Source: Cucumis sativus (taxonomy: Eukaryota > Streptophyta > Magnoliopsida > Cucurbitales > Cucurbitaceae). Taken from it: DNA of 64,000 bases. Positions 11,560 to 24,200 of this stretch are shown here, piece by piece (position 1 is the stretch's first letter; each line of letters starts with the position of its first letter). A program made the translations under genes and the position numbers. Under the pieces are notes generated by a model. It was not told the DNA's origin. It did no database searches and saw only the letters and a program-made list of their open reading frames with translations. The stretch lies in assembly GCF_000004075.3 (NCBI RefSeq), contig NC_026658.2, positions 2,046,001 through 2,110,000 of the forward strand, given 5' to 3'.

Positions 11560-13298
11560 ATGGACTGCCAATCTAGTCACACATTTGATTCAGATGAAAG
11601 TGATATTGATATTCAGACTGAAATTTATGAGAAGGGTGGGAGTATAGACGATATTCGTAATGACTTGGATTTTTGCTTGCGTGACGATGATAAGGTAGCA
11701 GAACAATCTGTTGTTGATTTGCCTATGGATGGAGTAGAACCATACATAGGTATGGAGTTCAGTTCTAGAGATGAAGCTAGAGAATTCTATGTTAATTATG
11801 GTAGGCGTGTTGGATTCACCGTTCGAATACATCATAATCGTCGTTCCCGTGTAAACAATCAGGTGATTGGTCAGGATTTTGTCTGCTCAAAAGAAGGATT
11901 TCGTGCTAAGAAGTATGTATGCAGAAAAGACAGGATACTTCCAGCACCACCAATTACTCGAGAGGGATGTCAAGCAATGATGAGATTGGCTTTAAGGGAT
12001 GGAGGGAAGTGGGCTGTCACTAAATTTGTTAAAGATCATAATCATCTGTTACTGAGTCCTAGTAAAGTCCCATGGAAAGGATCTGGAAAAAACTTGAGCG
12101 AGGTATGTTTTAGGCTTGTTTGTTTTAATAACTAATATACTCTCCCATATGCATTTCTATGGATTATTGCCTGTCTTGTTATAATTCAGGGTGTATTGGT
12201 TTTGTTTCCTATCTTGTTGGTTATCAAACTTGCTTTATCATGACCTTACTTGAACAAGATTTGTCAATAATTTGTACAACTATGTCCTTGAGTTCAAGCT
12301 TTGCTTTGTCAGTTTGCATTAGAAAACTATTAAATCATCAAACCCTAGAATCGAACTTTTGGTTTGACAATTGTCTTTTGTGTAGAAAGAAAAGGCATTG
12401 AGGACCTTGTGGTTCTTACTTCTTTTTTCCAACATGCTTGATGGGGTACCTTGAATTGGATTTTTCTTTGAAATTCAGTTGTTGTCATCGCTACTACAGC
12501 TGCGAGATTTAGAATGAATAATTGAAATTCTAGTTTGTGTTCCTTTCCCTTTAAGTGGTAGAGTTTCTTTTATCATCAATTTTATGTTGTGTATTCTATA
12601 ATACTGCCATTGTCACTTGTCGGTTGGTTAATGTAATATAAAATATCAACTTTAGGGTCAACATTTTATCAATGATTTTACATCTAACATATTTCGTGTC
12701 GAGAGGAAGCCATCTCTAGTCTATTCCCATGGTTTTGCCATAGTTTGACAGCACTATTCATTCATCTAATTGTCTAGCCAAAACCATCTTTTTCTTAAAT
12801 GGATCTTCAGTTTATGTTTCTATATCAATATGATTATCTGGCATGCACCCAAACGTGTTTATTATTCTACCTTTTGACTAAATTGGTAAGAGTTAACCTT
12901 CCAGCTTTTCAGTTTGAATGGTTATGATTCTTCATTTTCTTCATATCTGGAATTCTTATTTGAAAGCATTAATGTAACCATTCTCTTGAAGCTTTTAGCT
13001 TTTATCATCTTTTATCATCTTTTATCATCTTTTATCATCTTTAGCTTTTCATCCTGCGCTTGTTCTTTCGCAGGATGAAAAGGATAAGCGGATTCGAGAG
13101 TTATCTCTGGAGTTGTACAATGAGAGGCAGAAATATAAGAGAAAATGTGCTGCATATGAAGAACAATTGAAAACAATTTGGAAGGAGTTGGAAATGCACA
13201 CAGAATGTATATCAAACAAAGTTGCAGAAGTAGTAAAAAGCATTAGAGAAGTTGAGGAGGAAGAAGAATCAAAAGGTTCGAATGAAAGGTGGATTTAA
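11560..13298 (+). CDS. FAR1-type DNA-binding domain protein (short FRS-like)
   Basis: Two coding exons, 11560-12102 and 13074-13298, join in frame to 255 residues. After an acidic N-terminus, residues 61-165 form a FAR1 (WRKY-GCM1) zinc-cluster domain. PYIGMEFSSRDEAREFYVNY and GRRVGFTVRI are diagnostic, and the probable zinc ligands C109, C137, H160 and H162 fit the C-x(24-29)-C-x(22-25)-H-x-H spacing of the family. Exon 2 encodes a Glu/Lys-rich helix, residues about 182-245, likely a dimerising coiled coil. The MULE transposase core and SWIM finger of full-length FHY3/FAR1 are absent, so this belongs to the short FRS-like class derived from Mutator-like transposases. It probably acts in the nucleus as a DNA-binding or interfering partner of FHY3/FAR1; that is inferred from the family. 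Confidence 0.9.
13001..13042 (+). repeat. Four perfect 10-bp repeats in an intron 3' end
   Basis: TTTATCATCT is repeated four times from 13001 to 13040, ending about 33 bp before the acceptor TTTCGCAG at 13073. It supplies most of the pyrimidine-rich tract of the FAR1-gene intron. A related CTTTTAGC/CTTTAGC motif flanks it on both sides. Confidence 0.85.
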
Positions 13299-14907
13299 AT
13301 TATCATAACTGCACTAACTTATCATATATTATTATATCTTAGGTATGGGTTTTTGGTATCCAAAATTTAACTCTCATTTGTAGATGGATAATGACTTCTT
13401 TGAGAAGCATTTTAGTGTATAAAGTATTTATCCATATGGCATGCTGCTTGAAATCTGGAAACTTGTGTGACCTGGCAATGACGTGGATTTTGTCATACTA
13501 GATAATAGATATAAACGTATCTATTAAAAGGAGACAAAAGGTATCTTTGGTGACATTCTTTTTGCCGTCTGTTGTTTTTCTTTAATTCTTTTTCTCATTC
13601 ATGCTTTTCAAATGGAAATGAAAACGTGTTTGGTAATATTTAAATCGAAGAATATTTTGTAATGTTGAAATTTAAACATTTCAAAATTATTGTTGTACAT
13701 TTTAATTATACTTTGGTGTCTGAAATGTTATTCTGTATTAGGACATACATTCCAGGTTTTTCTTTTTCCGTTAAATGAGAAACTTTGGTTGATCATTATC
13801 CATTTAAAAATATAGTTTCTTTAAGATCAAACATTAGATTTGTTTGAGATTTTCTCTCTATAAAAGGGATTAAATCATGCATAAAACCCATTAGACTCGG
13901 ATATGTTTGAGAAGTTTAAGTACAACTTTCATATCAACATCACTTTTGGATAATTAAAAGTGTGTTACAACTGATTTTAAAAACTAAAGCCAAACATGTT
14001 CTCAATTTCCTAGTAGCTCATAAACTTATATTAAACATTTGATCACAATGAAATGCAATGGAAAAGTGGCAAGTGGCAAATGAAACTAAGTTGGGACTTG
14101 TGGAAATGGAAATTGATAACTTTTAGTGACATTTTTTTTTTTCATTAATTACTATTGATGTGACTAATGATGATTTAACATAAGATGATAATGGTCAGTA
14201 GCAGTAGAGAGGTGTTGGACAGTTTGAAACATGTTGCTATGATTACTCACTTCATGTCTTCATCAAATCTTTGTGTGCACCTCTACTCACATTGGACGTA
14301 CTCTTTTATGTCACATCACATAGAGGTTTTAGAATTTAACTTCTAATTAAAGACTTCAAGATAAGTTTCTTTGTTATCAAATTCAAAGTTATTAAATCTA
14401 TACTCAAGTTGATACGATACTTGCATTGAAAATCGTATTATATCTTTCATATTATATTTACGAGTTTGACAAGTCAAGTTAGTTCAAATGATGCTCACGA
14501 AATGCTTTACTTGCTTGAATTATTCAAGCCAACAAATTCCAACTATCCATTTAAACAGAACATGCCCTTACCTTCAAATATCTATAACAATAATTTGAAT
14601 CTCACTATTATCGTTTATCATTACAGCAAAAATCTGTCATTAAATGATTCCAGTGAAATATACTTGAGAACAAAAAAGTATGTAAAGCAAAACCCAGAAA
14701 TTTTCAATGCAACCAAAGTAAAGTGTTTTATAGTTAACTCTTGCTAACTGAATGCTTTTTTCTTCATCGTGTAAGAGAGCCTCCTATTGGAAGTACTGAT
14801 GAACTCAGAATTAACTGAATCGAATGCCCCTCTATTCACTAACTCCCAAATGCTGACTTCTCGATGTATCCAATCGCAACATAGGGAGATAAACACAAGC
14901 TGATAGC
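13299..14907. other. Spacer between convergent genes
   Basis: This contains the 3' UTRs of the FAR1-domain gene and of the minus-strand ProRS gene, with AT-rich sequence between. No exon-like stretch is recognised. A 93-codon open frame at 14466 begins with TTG and resembles no family I know. Confidence 0.5.
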
Positions 14908-17900
14908 TTAGTAGCTTCGGCCCCAATAGCTCCATTTCTTTGCAGGTTTTCCAGAAGCAAAGCATTTGGTACCTGAAACGAAACATCATCACGGTAAATT
15001 CAAGGAAACCAAAAAGAGTTGCTAACAAATTTCCCAATTAAGTCATTAGAAAGAAAGGATTTGGACAGAAATTTAGTACCTTCTGGAAGTGCAGGCTGGT
15101 CGAATGGGGAACATAAGGTTTTAGCTGCTCCCATCTCACCCTTTGTCCTTGTTTTCACATCCTTCTCAACCTCCTGGAGGAGCATAACAATGAAACCATC
15201 TTTTTAGAGAAAATGGCACACCAGTAAATGATAACAAAATATATATTTCAGAACACTTAGCCCAATTTACTCAACATACTAACACAAACTTCAATAGAAA
15301 CTAAAGACTTGAATATGCATTTACTAAAGCCACTGATATGGAAATATTGTATAAAGCTGCAGCAGCCAAGACAAGCGGAAAACTCTTCCTAACGATGACA
15401 ACAAGCTCCACAAAAAACAATAACTTCAAACCAGGATTTTAATGTTGATTCTGCAAATTGATTTCAGCACATGAAGATGTGTTGGGAACTTTGGGAAAAG
15501 AAGATTAATCATAATGATCTCTTCAATAAACAAATAAAATTATGCTGGCCTCATGATAAGTCAGAAAAGTAGGCAGTCCTCCATTACAATCAACACAAGT
15601 AGAATCAAAATACCTCTTCATCACACCATGGAGCCAATATCATTTTCTTCTGACCGAGGGCTTCAGTAAACTCCTCCCATGTATTAATAACTTGAATGCA
15701 TGTATCTCGTTTTACTTTTGCTGCATCAAACAGACTTTGTTGAATACTTTCTAGCAATTCTTTCACTTGTTCTACCAATGAATCCCTAGGTATGTCTTTT
15801 TTTCCCGAATTATCACGGCGAACAGCACGCACCTAAAGTTAAAGTATAACAATGAATTAGCACTATGTATTAACATAATCCAAGTCTTAACAGTTATAAT
15901 GTGTTAGTGAGAGGAAAGTAGTATTTCAATGGCGTGGAAAAACAACATCGATAGACAAAATAGGTAACCTGATTGTTTGCCAAGTCCTTAGGTCCTATTT
16001 CAATCCTGAGTGGAACACCTTTCATTTCCCAGTGAGAGTACTTCCATCCAGGAGAATAGTTATCCCTAGAGTCTACCTCCGCACGAATCCCTGCTGCTGT
16101 CAATGTATCCAAAGTGGCAGAACAAGCATCAAAAATTCCTTGAGTGTCTGCATCTTTGTAAGGTACAGGGACTATAATAACTTGAACCGACGCAACTTTA
16201 GGAGGCAGCACCAATCCTTTGTCATCCCCATGAACCATAACCATCACACCAATCTGCAAACAATTTGTAAAGACTAGATTAACTAGCTTACATATATCAA
16301 GATATACCGCTCTATCTTATCCAAAAAAAAAAAAAAATTCATACCGTTCTAGTACTATAGGCCCAAGAATTTTGCCAGACCATAGCTTTCTCCCCCTTTT
16401 CGTTTTCGAAATTGATTTCAAACATTTTTGCAAAATTTTGACCCAAACAATGTGAAGTAGCACCCTGAATACCACGGCCAGTGTTTGGGATAAATGCCTG
16501 CATATCACATATGACGAAATGGTTTTATACAATGTAAACCAGTAACAGATACCATTTCACCATGCTGAAAATAGTCATAGCATTTAATCAACTTATACCT
16601 CAACACTTGTGGTGTAAAGACCGCCAGCAAACTTCTCCATCTCACTCTTCTTGCCCTTGATAACAGGAATCGCCAAGTATTCTTCATATATCCTTCTATA
16701 CAATTCCAATATCTCAAGAACCTGAAACAAAAGTAACCTTTAAATAATGACCACAGACTACAGTTACACAAAGAACTGCATATTTTCAGGGTTACATAGA
16801 AGGGTATTCTCGTGGTCTCCCTTGGATACGTTAAGAATAAGATGGAATTTTATATTCTTTCAATTATTCACATGATTTTGTTTTCCACCCAAAGAAAAAG
16901 GAGCAGACAGAAAGAGATCAAAGCATGACAGCTATTATCCCATTAGTTGATCCATGCACAACAAAACATGGTTCGTTGTGCCCAAAATCAATTAATAAAA
17001 CATAATCCATTGCAAAAAAATAACACCTCGTGAATTCACTAACTAACTCCAATCTAAAAAATCCAGTTACCGTTAAAAGTTATCTAATAGCATTAACCAT
17101 ATAAAATATAAATTTTACAAGACAACTAATAACTAAATAGCACCATATGCTTTCCAACTGAGAAAATTCATCCTTGGGTTTAAAGCACCCCAAGACAATC
17201 CCTTGAAGAATTTTGTGCTACCAAATAAGAACCCACTCATTCTTTTTGCTTTCAATGAAAGCTTGCATGTCTGAAACCCCAAATTTGCTCAGGATAAGAA
17301 AATTTCTAAATCATAATTTAAAATTCTGAAGTTTGATACCTCTGTATCTGCTTCATCCTTAGTAGCAAAAGCAGTATGCCCTTCCTGCCAAAGGAACTCA
17401 CGACTCCTGCAGTCAATAGTTTAAAACAATTAGATGTTTTCATCAAATGGTTGAAAATAATTTCAAAACAACGAAGTGTTTAAAATCTTCTAAGGTTCAA
17501 GAAGAATATACTGCCTTATGCAAATAAGAGGCATTAATTAGGAACATGGAACATATTATATAAAACGTCAACTGTCAACAGGTCCAACATAATCCATCAC
17601 CATAGTGATAAGAAAAGGAACAAAAAAATAAGCACAAGCACGAGTAATTGCCTAATAAATGGTGTGGGATGGCTGAACTCCCATCTCACAACATTGCACC
17701 ACTGGTTAAGTTTCAAAGGCAAGTCACGGTGGCCCCTGATCCACTTAGAATAGTATGGATACATAACAGTCTCACTTGTAGGGCGAATCGCAATGGGCAC
17801 TTCCAAGTCAGACTCCCCAGATTTTGTCACCCAAGCAACCTTCAAATAAATGCCAAGTACCAAACTGTCAGTACTAAACCACAATGGCACCTTTATCAAC

Positions 17901-19333
17901 ATAAAAATTTAAAATGAATGAACAGAACATAAGAAATGAAAAGACTTCTTAGAAACAAACATAAGGTTATAAGAAAGATTACTCATCATTGAATAAATTC
18001 TTAATAAACTGCTAAAAAGGCGGAAGAATGCAGGTCTTCAAAATCTTATAAAAATAATACGTTTTAATAAAAGCAATAGAAGTTCAACACTTGAGCTAAA
18101 GCATCGCCGATAAACAGGTCAGGGGCTGGAAGAACAAAACATAATGAAGATTGCGATGACATTCATAAGCTAATGACTATGACAACTATACCATCACTTT
18201 AATAGTATTGCACCCACAACAGAGATGTAAGCATATCAAAGTTCATCATATAAATGAAACACCCATATCTTGTAAATAAAAAAATAAATAATAATTAAAA
18301 CAAACAAACAAACAAAAAGATGATAAACATTTCAAATTCAAATAGACAAGTTTCTCTATTGTTGCTTATATATGAAGCATCACCTCAGGAGCAAAACCTT
18401 CAATATGATCTTTCTCTCTTTGTAAAACGCCAGGAGATACAAAAAGTGGAAAATAACAGTTCTTGATTTTCATTTGCTTAATTTCTGCATCAAAAAATAC
18501 CTGCAGCGATTACAAATTAAACCTTCAAACTTCAGAACAAGAGATTGTAAAATGAACAATGTAAAGAGTAGCATCCTTACTTGCATAGTCTCCCAAATAG
18601 ATATTGCCCACGGCCTTAGTATATAGCAGCCAGAGATATCATAATACTCGATCATTTCTCCACTCACAACCACCTAGACAAACTAGAAGAAGAACTATTC
18701 AAGTCACTGTAAAGAACCCGTTCATAATATTAGTGGGGAGCTTGATCTAAAAAGACATCTTAAAAAAATTATTCCATTTTGATCAATGGCATTTTATAAA
18801 GCAACATAGAAGTTCTAAAAATCAATAAAACTTAAGAACTAAAATATACATTTCTCTCCAAAGTTAAAGGAAAACTGTTCAAATCCTGTCAAATTTAAGT
18901 GTCACTGAGGGGAAAAAAACTCAACTCATACAATTAATTCTACTCATGGTTTAAGGCATGTATTGACAGCCTAGGAGTGAAACTACAAAATCTACCTTCA
19001 CAACGACAGCTATCAAACAACGTTGCCAAACTCACACGAATTTTACAAAACACAAAAAGTCATTTTGCAATGAAGAAAACAAAAACCGCGCAAGAAACAG
19101 CACCTCAGAATACCACTCTCCAAAGTTATCATCTTTCTTATTGGTGAGACCTAAACCAGTCTCTTTCTTCACCTCTTTCTTTTTGCCACCTGCCCAATAA
19201 GCAACAAAGAATTAGCAAACACGAACCAAACAAGGGAATAGGAAGCACTTACACAAAGAAGTACCGTGTTAAAGGAACAATACTTACCAGCTTTTTTATT
19301 AGTAGCAGAGCTACCAGGCTTAGGACCAGCCAT
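14908..19333 (-). CDS. Proline--tRNA ligase, cytosolic (class II)
   Basis: The enzyme charges tRNA-Pro in the cytosol. Twelve coding exons: 19288-19333, 19104-19189, 18581-18673, 18384-18500, 17652-17839, 17340-17406, 16599-16721, 16345-16497, 15969-16253, 15614-15832, 15080-15173 and 14908-14972. They join in frame to 511 residues. Order of domains: a Lys-rich N-terminal tail ([20 protein letters not shown]); the class II core with CYILRPWA, the motif 2 region ([20 protein letters not shown], then [12 protein letters not shown]) and [15 protein letters not shown]; the anticodon-binding domain ([18 protein letters not shown]); and the eukaryote/archaeal-type C-terminal domain with Cys residues in APWCDEE, TLCSPF and KCFASG, ending YWGRSY. 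The exon at 17652 ends in AG followed by GCAATT, a GC donor, with the acceptor before 17406. There is no plastid transit peptide, so this is the cytosolic rather than the organellar enzyme. A 5' UTR intron probably ends at 19353. Confidence 0.95.
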
Positions 19334-19914
19334 GGTTTTCAGTTTTCAACTTCTGCGAAAGAATCCAAGTCAATTAACTATGCACTGAGAAAAGTTATCA
19401 CAATCTATCATGTAAGAATGAACAGAACAAAAGAAGGGATCAAAGTCAACACTATGAAATCCGAAATGGGTTGAATTCAATTGCCAAAATTCCCCACAAA
19501 TGCCACGAAATAAACCCACCCCATGAAAGATTTCTATGCAAAAAAATGAAAATAGCATCCAGAATCAATATAATCCCCAGAAACACATGGGTAAAGACAT
19601 AAAAAGGATATTAATTTGTAGTGGTTCAGAATAAGAAAATTAAAGCGAAGATAAGAAGGAGCATTGAAGAGTTAAACAACACACTGCAACTGCGCCATAG
19701 TTGAGAACAAGAGAAAAGAGAGAGTGGATGAATTGAAGGTAGAAGAGAGATGTAAGAAACTTTACAATGGATGAATCTCTGCGATTTGGATGAAAGGGCG
19801 GCTGGGAGGAGGCGCGAACAGTGATGAAAATGAGAGAAGAAGATTGAGGGTGGAGCTCAAAGACGCAGGGCAAAGATGGCTTTGACCAATGACACTTCAT
19901 TGCGTCTTCCATTT

Positions 19915-19947
19915 TGGGCTGGGCCTCACTTTCCAAAAATATGGGCT
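19915..19947. promoter_or_regulatory. Three TGGGCC/TGGGCT (site II) motifs upstream of ProRS
   Basis: TGGGCT at 19915-19920, TGGGCC at 19920-19925 and TGGGCT at 19942-19947 cluster within 33 bp, about 0.6 kb upstream of the ProRS ATG. Given the probable leader intron, they would sit just upstream of the transcription start. Such motifs mark plant translation-machinery promoters. Function here is inferred. Confidence 0.5.
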
Positions 19948-21990
19948 TTCTAGAAGTGTATTTCTATCTTTCCAACCAAAAAAATACCTATGCAATATTC
20001 TTTATATATTTTCATAAATCAATTATATTCCATCGTATTAAGGAGAAATAAACACGAAATCTTAATTAAGAAAATAAACGAAATTTTAAGTTATTTTTGA
20101 GAAATTATTTCTTGATTTTTTTTTATCGTTTTCATTTTAGCTTTTAATACTAGAAAACGTGTGATATTAATCTTTCAAGTATATTATTTGTTTTACTTCG
20201 AGAGTATTACCATCCCTTTTTTAAAAGCGCTTTTACAACTTTTGATAAAAGTGATATTCTATCATGACTCAACTATTTTAATTATTTACCTTTTGAGTTT
20301 GGTGGTGTTCATTAATGACGACGTTCCATTTGAGTTCTTTCAATTCGTATAACAGTGGGACCTAATATTGGTGTTTGTGTCTCTTCTAGTCATACTCCAC
20401 CTCAAGCCATCTTCTAACCGTGGTTTAACATCATCTATCTAGCAACTCCTACAAAATTAAATGCAATAACAAATTAGAAAACCAATCATAAAATCAACAC
20501 AAGAAAGTATGTAGATTTTTTTAAATGAATTATATTCCATCTTCTCCATTTCGTCCGACGGTAGATTGATCTCCATCTCCACGGCAGAGGCAGACCATAA
20601 CCATTGTTTGCATGCCTCACCATTCTTCAAGGTACCTAAAACTAATTTACACTATATTCTATTCTATTCTATTAGTTTTTATCTTTGCTCTTTTCTATTC
20701 CACTTAATATTTCCATCATAAACACAACAATAATGGTGGTTTCATGTTACTGTGACAAAAAGCATAATACAAGTTTAGGAGTTTTGAATACATTCATTGT
20801 TCTTTCTGTTTATCCATTTGAAAGTAATGAGACAAATATTGACATTTGAAAGATGGAGAATGATGAATCTAGTGTTGTTTCATAGTCGAAGCTATTGACG
20901 AATGACCCTACTTTTGGAATTGAACAACCATTGTTGTTTGTAAGTTGTGAAGAACTGTTTGTGGAGTCTAGAGAATGAAATGTAATTCTGTATAACAGTA
21001 AAACTCAACAATTCAAAAAACTCCTAATAGAAGGAAAAGTAACTTATGCAAAACCCAACATGTTTGAAGCTATTGAACTTTTTATTAAGAGTTTGGTATT
21101 CGTGGAAGGAGGAAGGAGGAAGAGATATGAACAATATATATTATTCATTTCAACAACTCATTGAATGGCTCCCAAATCCAATTTACCTTTAACATATCTC
21201 AAACTCTCTTTTCTTGAATTCTTATGTGTGCAAGGTTTGATGTTTAGTGTTTCTAAAATTTCATACAATAGTAAGCACTGACGAGGAGAAAAGGAGAGAG
21301 TTTGAGAGCCGATGTTAAATTATATGTAGGAGTTTCAGAGGAAGGTCAAAAGAGACGAAGAGGGAGAAGAGAGTAAAAGACAAAATTGTCCATTGGCGTT
21401 CCCAAATTCAATCATCAATAATTAACGTAAAATCAATATAATATACCAAGTTAGCAATATAGTCGTTTTTTTTTTTTTTTTTGTAGAAAAAAATGAAAAC
21501 TATAGATGTATGGCAAAGAAATACTAATTTGCACATGATTCCCAACTTTAAAAACTAAAAAATGCCCTTCGGCTTCTCATTTTTCTCTCGAATTTACATG
21601 AAATTCAATTATATATTTTTTAAAAAAAGTATTTAAAAAAACGTCTATATTATATATATAGCAAAATTTATCAATTAATAAACACTGCATCGGTGGTGGT
21701 GATGTGATTAATTTGGATATTGGGGGATGAAATTATAATTTGATGTGATTAATTTGGATTTTGGGCGATGGAATTATAATTTTCTATGTCTATATATTCT
21801 GTTATATATGATAATATTTTTATTCTTAAATTTCAACGTCTATATTTTTCATTTGGATTTCCAAAATATTAATTAATTTTAATTAATTATGTAGTAAAAT
21901 AAAAAAAATTGATATGGATGCAAAATAGTGAAACATAATTATATTAAAGGTAATTGTAATGGACGACTATTTGAGAAATAATAATTAAGA
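19948..21990. other. AT-rich intergenic region
   Basis: No gene is supported. A slightly GC-richer patch near 20540-20640 is interrupted by stops in all frames I read. A 41-bp tandem duplication is listed separately. A purine-rich stretch near 21280-21390 is not recognisable. Confidence 0.45.
21701..21782. repeat. 41-bp tandem duplication
   Basis: GATGTGATTAATTTGGAT starts at 21701 and again at 21742. Both copies continue into GG.GATG.AATTATAATTT with a few substitutions. Confidence 0.7.
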
Positions 21991-22127
21991 ATATAGCAAC
22001 ATTTAAAAAAATTTGCAAATATAGCAAAAGTATCACGGGTAGTATGATCTATCGGTGATAGACTCTATCATTGATAAAATTTGACAAATTTTGTTATATT
22101 TGTAATTTTTTTAAAATGTTGTTATAT
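21991..22127. mobile_element. Palindromic MITE-like element
   Basis: The left arm 21991-22029 and the right arm 22090-22127 are imperfect inverted repeats of roughly 37 bp (ATATAGCAACATTTAAAAAA versus the complement of TTTAAAATGTTGTTATAT). They surround a core with GGTGATAGACTCTATCATTG, itself partly self-complementary. No coding capacity is present, which fits a miniature inverted-repeat element. Similar fragments occur near 37540-37650, 40220-40360 and 56780-56870 in this window. Confidence 0.6.
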
Positions 22128-23362
22128 ACGCAACTATCCCTTATATTAATTATTTAAAATTAGATAATATATATTAACAATAAAGATATTTAATGAAAAT
22201 AAATCCAAAATTAAAAATGTAAATTTCGAGACGTATACACTACATTTTGTGTAGTCGAACCAATAAGAAATGGAACCACAATTTTGAAGGAAGAAAGAAC
22301 CTCAACTTCATATAAAAGTTATTGGCTTAAAGTACATCCACATGGTAACATACCTTCATTATTCATTATTCATCCATTAAAATATTATGCATTACCATAG
22401 TTAATCGAGAGAGAAAGATTACTTGATAAGTTGTTTCTTTTGTTTCTTACATTTTAATACATTTTTATCCAAAATTTTTTATGTGAGAAAATGAAAGTCT
22501 CCCATTTAAAATATTGTGATGTGTGCTCTATCAATAAGGTATCTTAAATTTATAAGATTATGCTATAAACATCATTAGTAAGATACGAGAAATTTTATAA
22601 TCTATACCATTGTGGTGAACTTCAGGATTCAATCTAAACACCTCATTTCAATTACCAATAATTAATTTAGTATTATAACAAGAATGCATTTAACATAAAA
22701 GACTAGGGAAGATAAACAGATGATTTGTATATGAGAAAATAAATGAATAATATGGGAAAAAGAATGAACAAAAAAATCCATTGGAAGAAAGAAAAAACAA
22801 TCAATCTCTTACTGAGTTTGAAAAACAAATTAATTAAAAAAAGAAAAAAGAGGAAAAAAAAACATAATAATATTTTGTTGGTGTCCCGACCCGGAACCGA
22901 CAATCAACAAAGTAATCACTATCCCTTTCTTTCTTTCTCCCTCCTTCTCTTTCCCCAACAATTAAAAAATTCAAAATTACATGGAATATTCAATAAATTA
23001 AAATTAATAATTCAAAAACATTTTAAATATATATAATATTCTCAGCACGTGTCAGTAGACAATTGGGTGAAAACAAACTGGCCAATGTCGTGCCAACACG
23101 TGGACAGATTGCAGAAATAATCCATGCAACTTTGTGTGTAATTATCAAATCTTTCCTCTTCTTTTCCTTCGTCGTCTTCTTCATCGTCGTCTTCTTCATC
23201 TTCTTCAAGGTTTTATATACAGAACTCTAATGGAAAAACATCCTCTCTGTTTCTCTCTCTCTCATTCTCTGTTTTTGTTTTTTGTTTTTTATTTGTTTTG
23301 TTTGGGAAATTGAAGGTTTGTGATTAAGTGAGAAAGATATATATGTGTGTGTGTATATATCA
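22128..23362. other. Spacer downstream of CML7
   Basis: AT-rich DNA. The part from about 23030 to 23362 has CT-rich and GT/AT microsatellite tracts and probably includes the CML7 3' UTR. No gene is seen. Confidence 0.4.
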
Positions 23363-23815
23363 TCAACCTAATGCACTAAATCCGCCTCCCTTCATCATTT
23401 GTTTAAACTCTTTATAATTCACCATTCCATCTCCATCCACATCCACTTTCATTATCATTTTCTTGCAATCCTCTACAGTTCTCCCTTGTTTAAGCCCCAA
23501 GGAAGCTAGAACTGACCTCAATTCGTCGACGGTGATGAATCCATCGCCATTTTGATCGAAGACGTTGAAAGCTTCTCTCATATCCTCCTCCTCGTCTCGC
23601 TCGTCCATAATCGACTGATACAGCTCACCGAACTCATCAATATCGACACATCCATCGCCATTGACGTCGATTTTCTCAATCATTTGAGTCAGATCTTTAT
23701 CAGGAATGAAAATTCCCAAATTCTCCAAGGAGTCGCTTAGTTCCTTCTTGGTGATTCTGCCGTCGCCGTTGCGATCGAACATTTGGAATACTCTTCGTAG
23801 TTCCGTTGGATCCAT
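23363..23815 (-). CDS. CML7: Calmodulin-like protein with four EF-hands (CML7-like)
   Basis: A single uninterrupted exon encodes 150 residues, a cytosolic or nuclear calcium sensor. Four 12-residue EF-hand loops are visible: D14-E25 ([12 protein letters not shown]), D50-E61 ([12 protein letters not shown]), D87-E98 ([12 protein letters not shown]) and D125-E136 ([12 protein letters not shown]). All have acidic residues at positions 1, 3 or 5, and Glu at 12, so all four should bind calcium. The acidic linker [13 protein letters not shown] joins the two lobes. The Met-Lys-Gly-Gly-Gly-Phe tail is typical of the CML3/CML5/CML7 group, and [14 protein letters not shown] fits CML7 best. There is no myristoylation or prenylation signal. 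The leader upstream (about 23920-23945) carries a GA microsatellite. Confidence 0.93.
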   Translation of the reverse strand: MDPTELRRVFQMFDRNGDGRITKKELSDSLENLGIFIPDKDLTQMIEKIDVNGDGCVDIDEFGELYQSIMDERDEEEDMREAFNVFDQNGDGFITVDELRSVLASLGLKQGRTVEDCKKMIMKVDVDGDGMVNYKEFKQMMKGGGFSALG

Positions 23816-24200
23816 TTGTAAAATGATTTATGTATTATATGTCGCGTTTGTGTATTGGATGAGAGATCTGTGCCAGCCGGCGAAGGGCAGGAGGAGATTG
23901 GGAGTAGGTGAAAAAGAGAGGGAGAGAGAGAGAGAGCGAGAGAGAAAATAAAAAGCGATGAGGATGGGAGGAAAGTGATTTTAGGGTTTAATGGAAAAGG
24001 AGAGAGAGGAGAAGGAGGGGAATTAATGTGGAAATGGAGATTGTAAAAGGGGGAAAATCCTGAAGGGAAATGGTTGGCAATGGGGAAATGTATGTGGTGG
24101 AGGTTGGTTTGGTTGCTGAGAAAAAGTGGGAGAGAAATTAGGGCTTTGCTAAACAAAAATATTCTAAAACAGAGAGAAATTATGAAGAAGATGAACCAAC
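23816..24200 (-). promoter_or_regulatory. CML7 leader and proximal promoter with GA repeat
   Basis: The sequence immediately upstream of the CML7 ATG holds a (GA)n tract on the plus strand near 23922-23945, which is CT-rich in the sense direction. Further purine-rich blocks extend to about 24180. Long CT-rich leaders are common for highly transcribed plant genes. I cannot place the transcription start. Confidence 0.4.

Noticed and set aside
14466-14747. 93-codon plus-strand frame near the ProRS 3' end
   Set aside because: Starts with TTG, lies in a convergent spacer and resembles no known protein.
19640-19936. 98-codon minus-strand frame upstream of ProRS
   Set aside because: Covers the leader exon and candidate leader intron and starts above the site II motifs, so the ATG is probably not transcribed.
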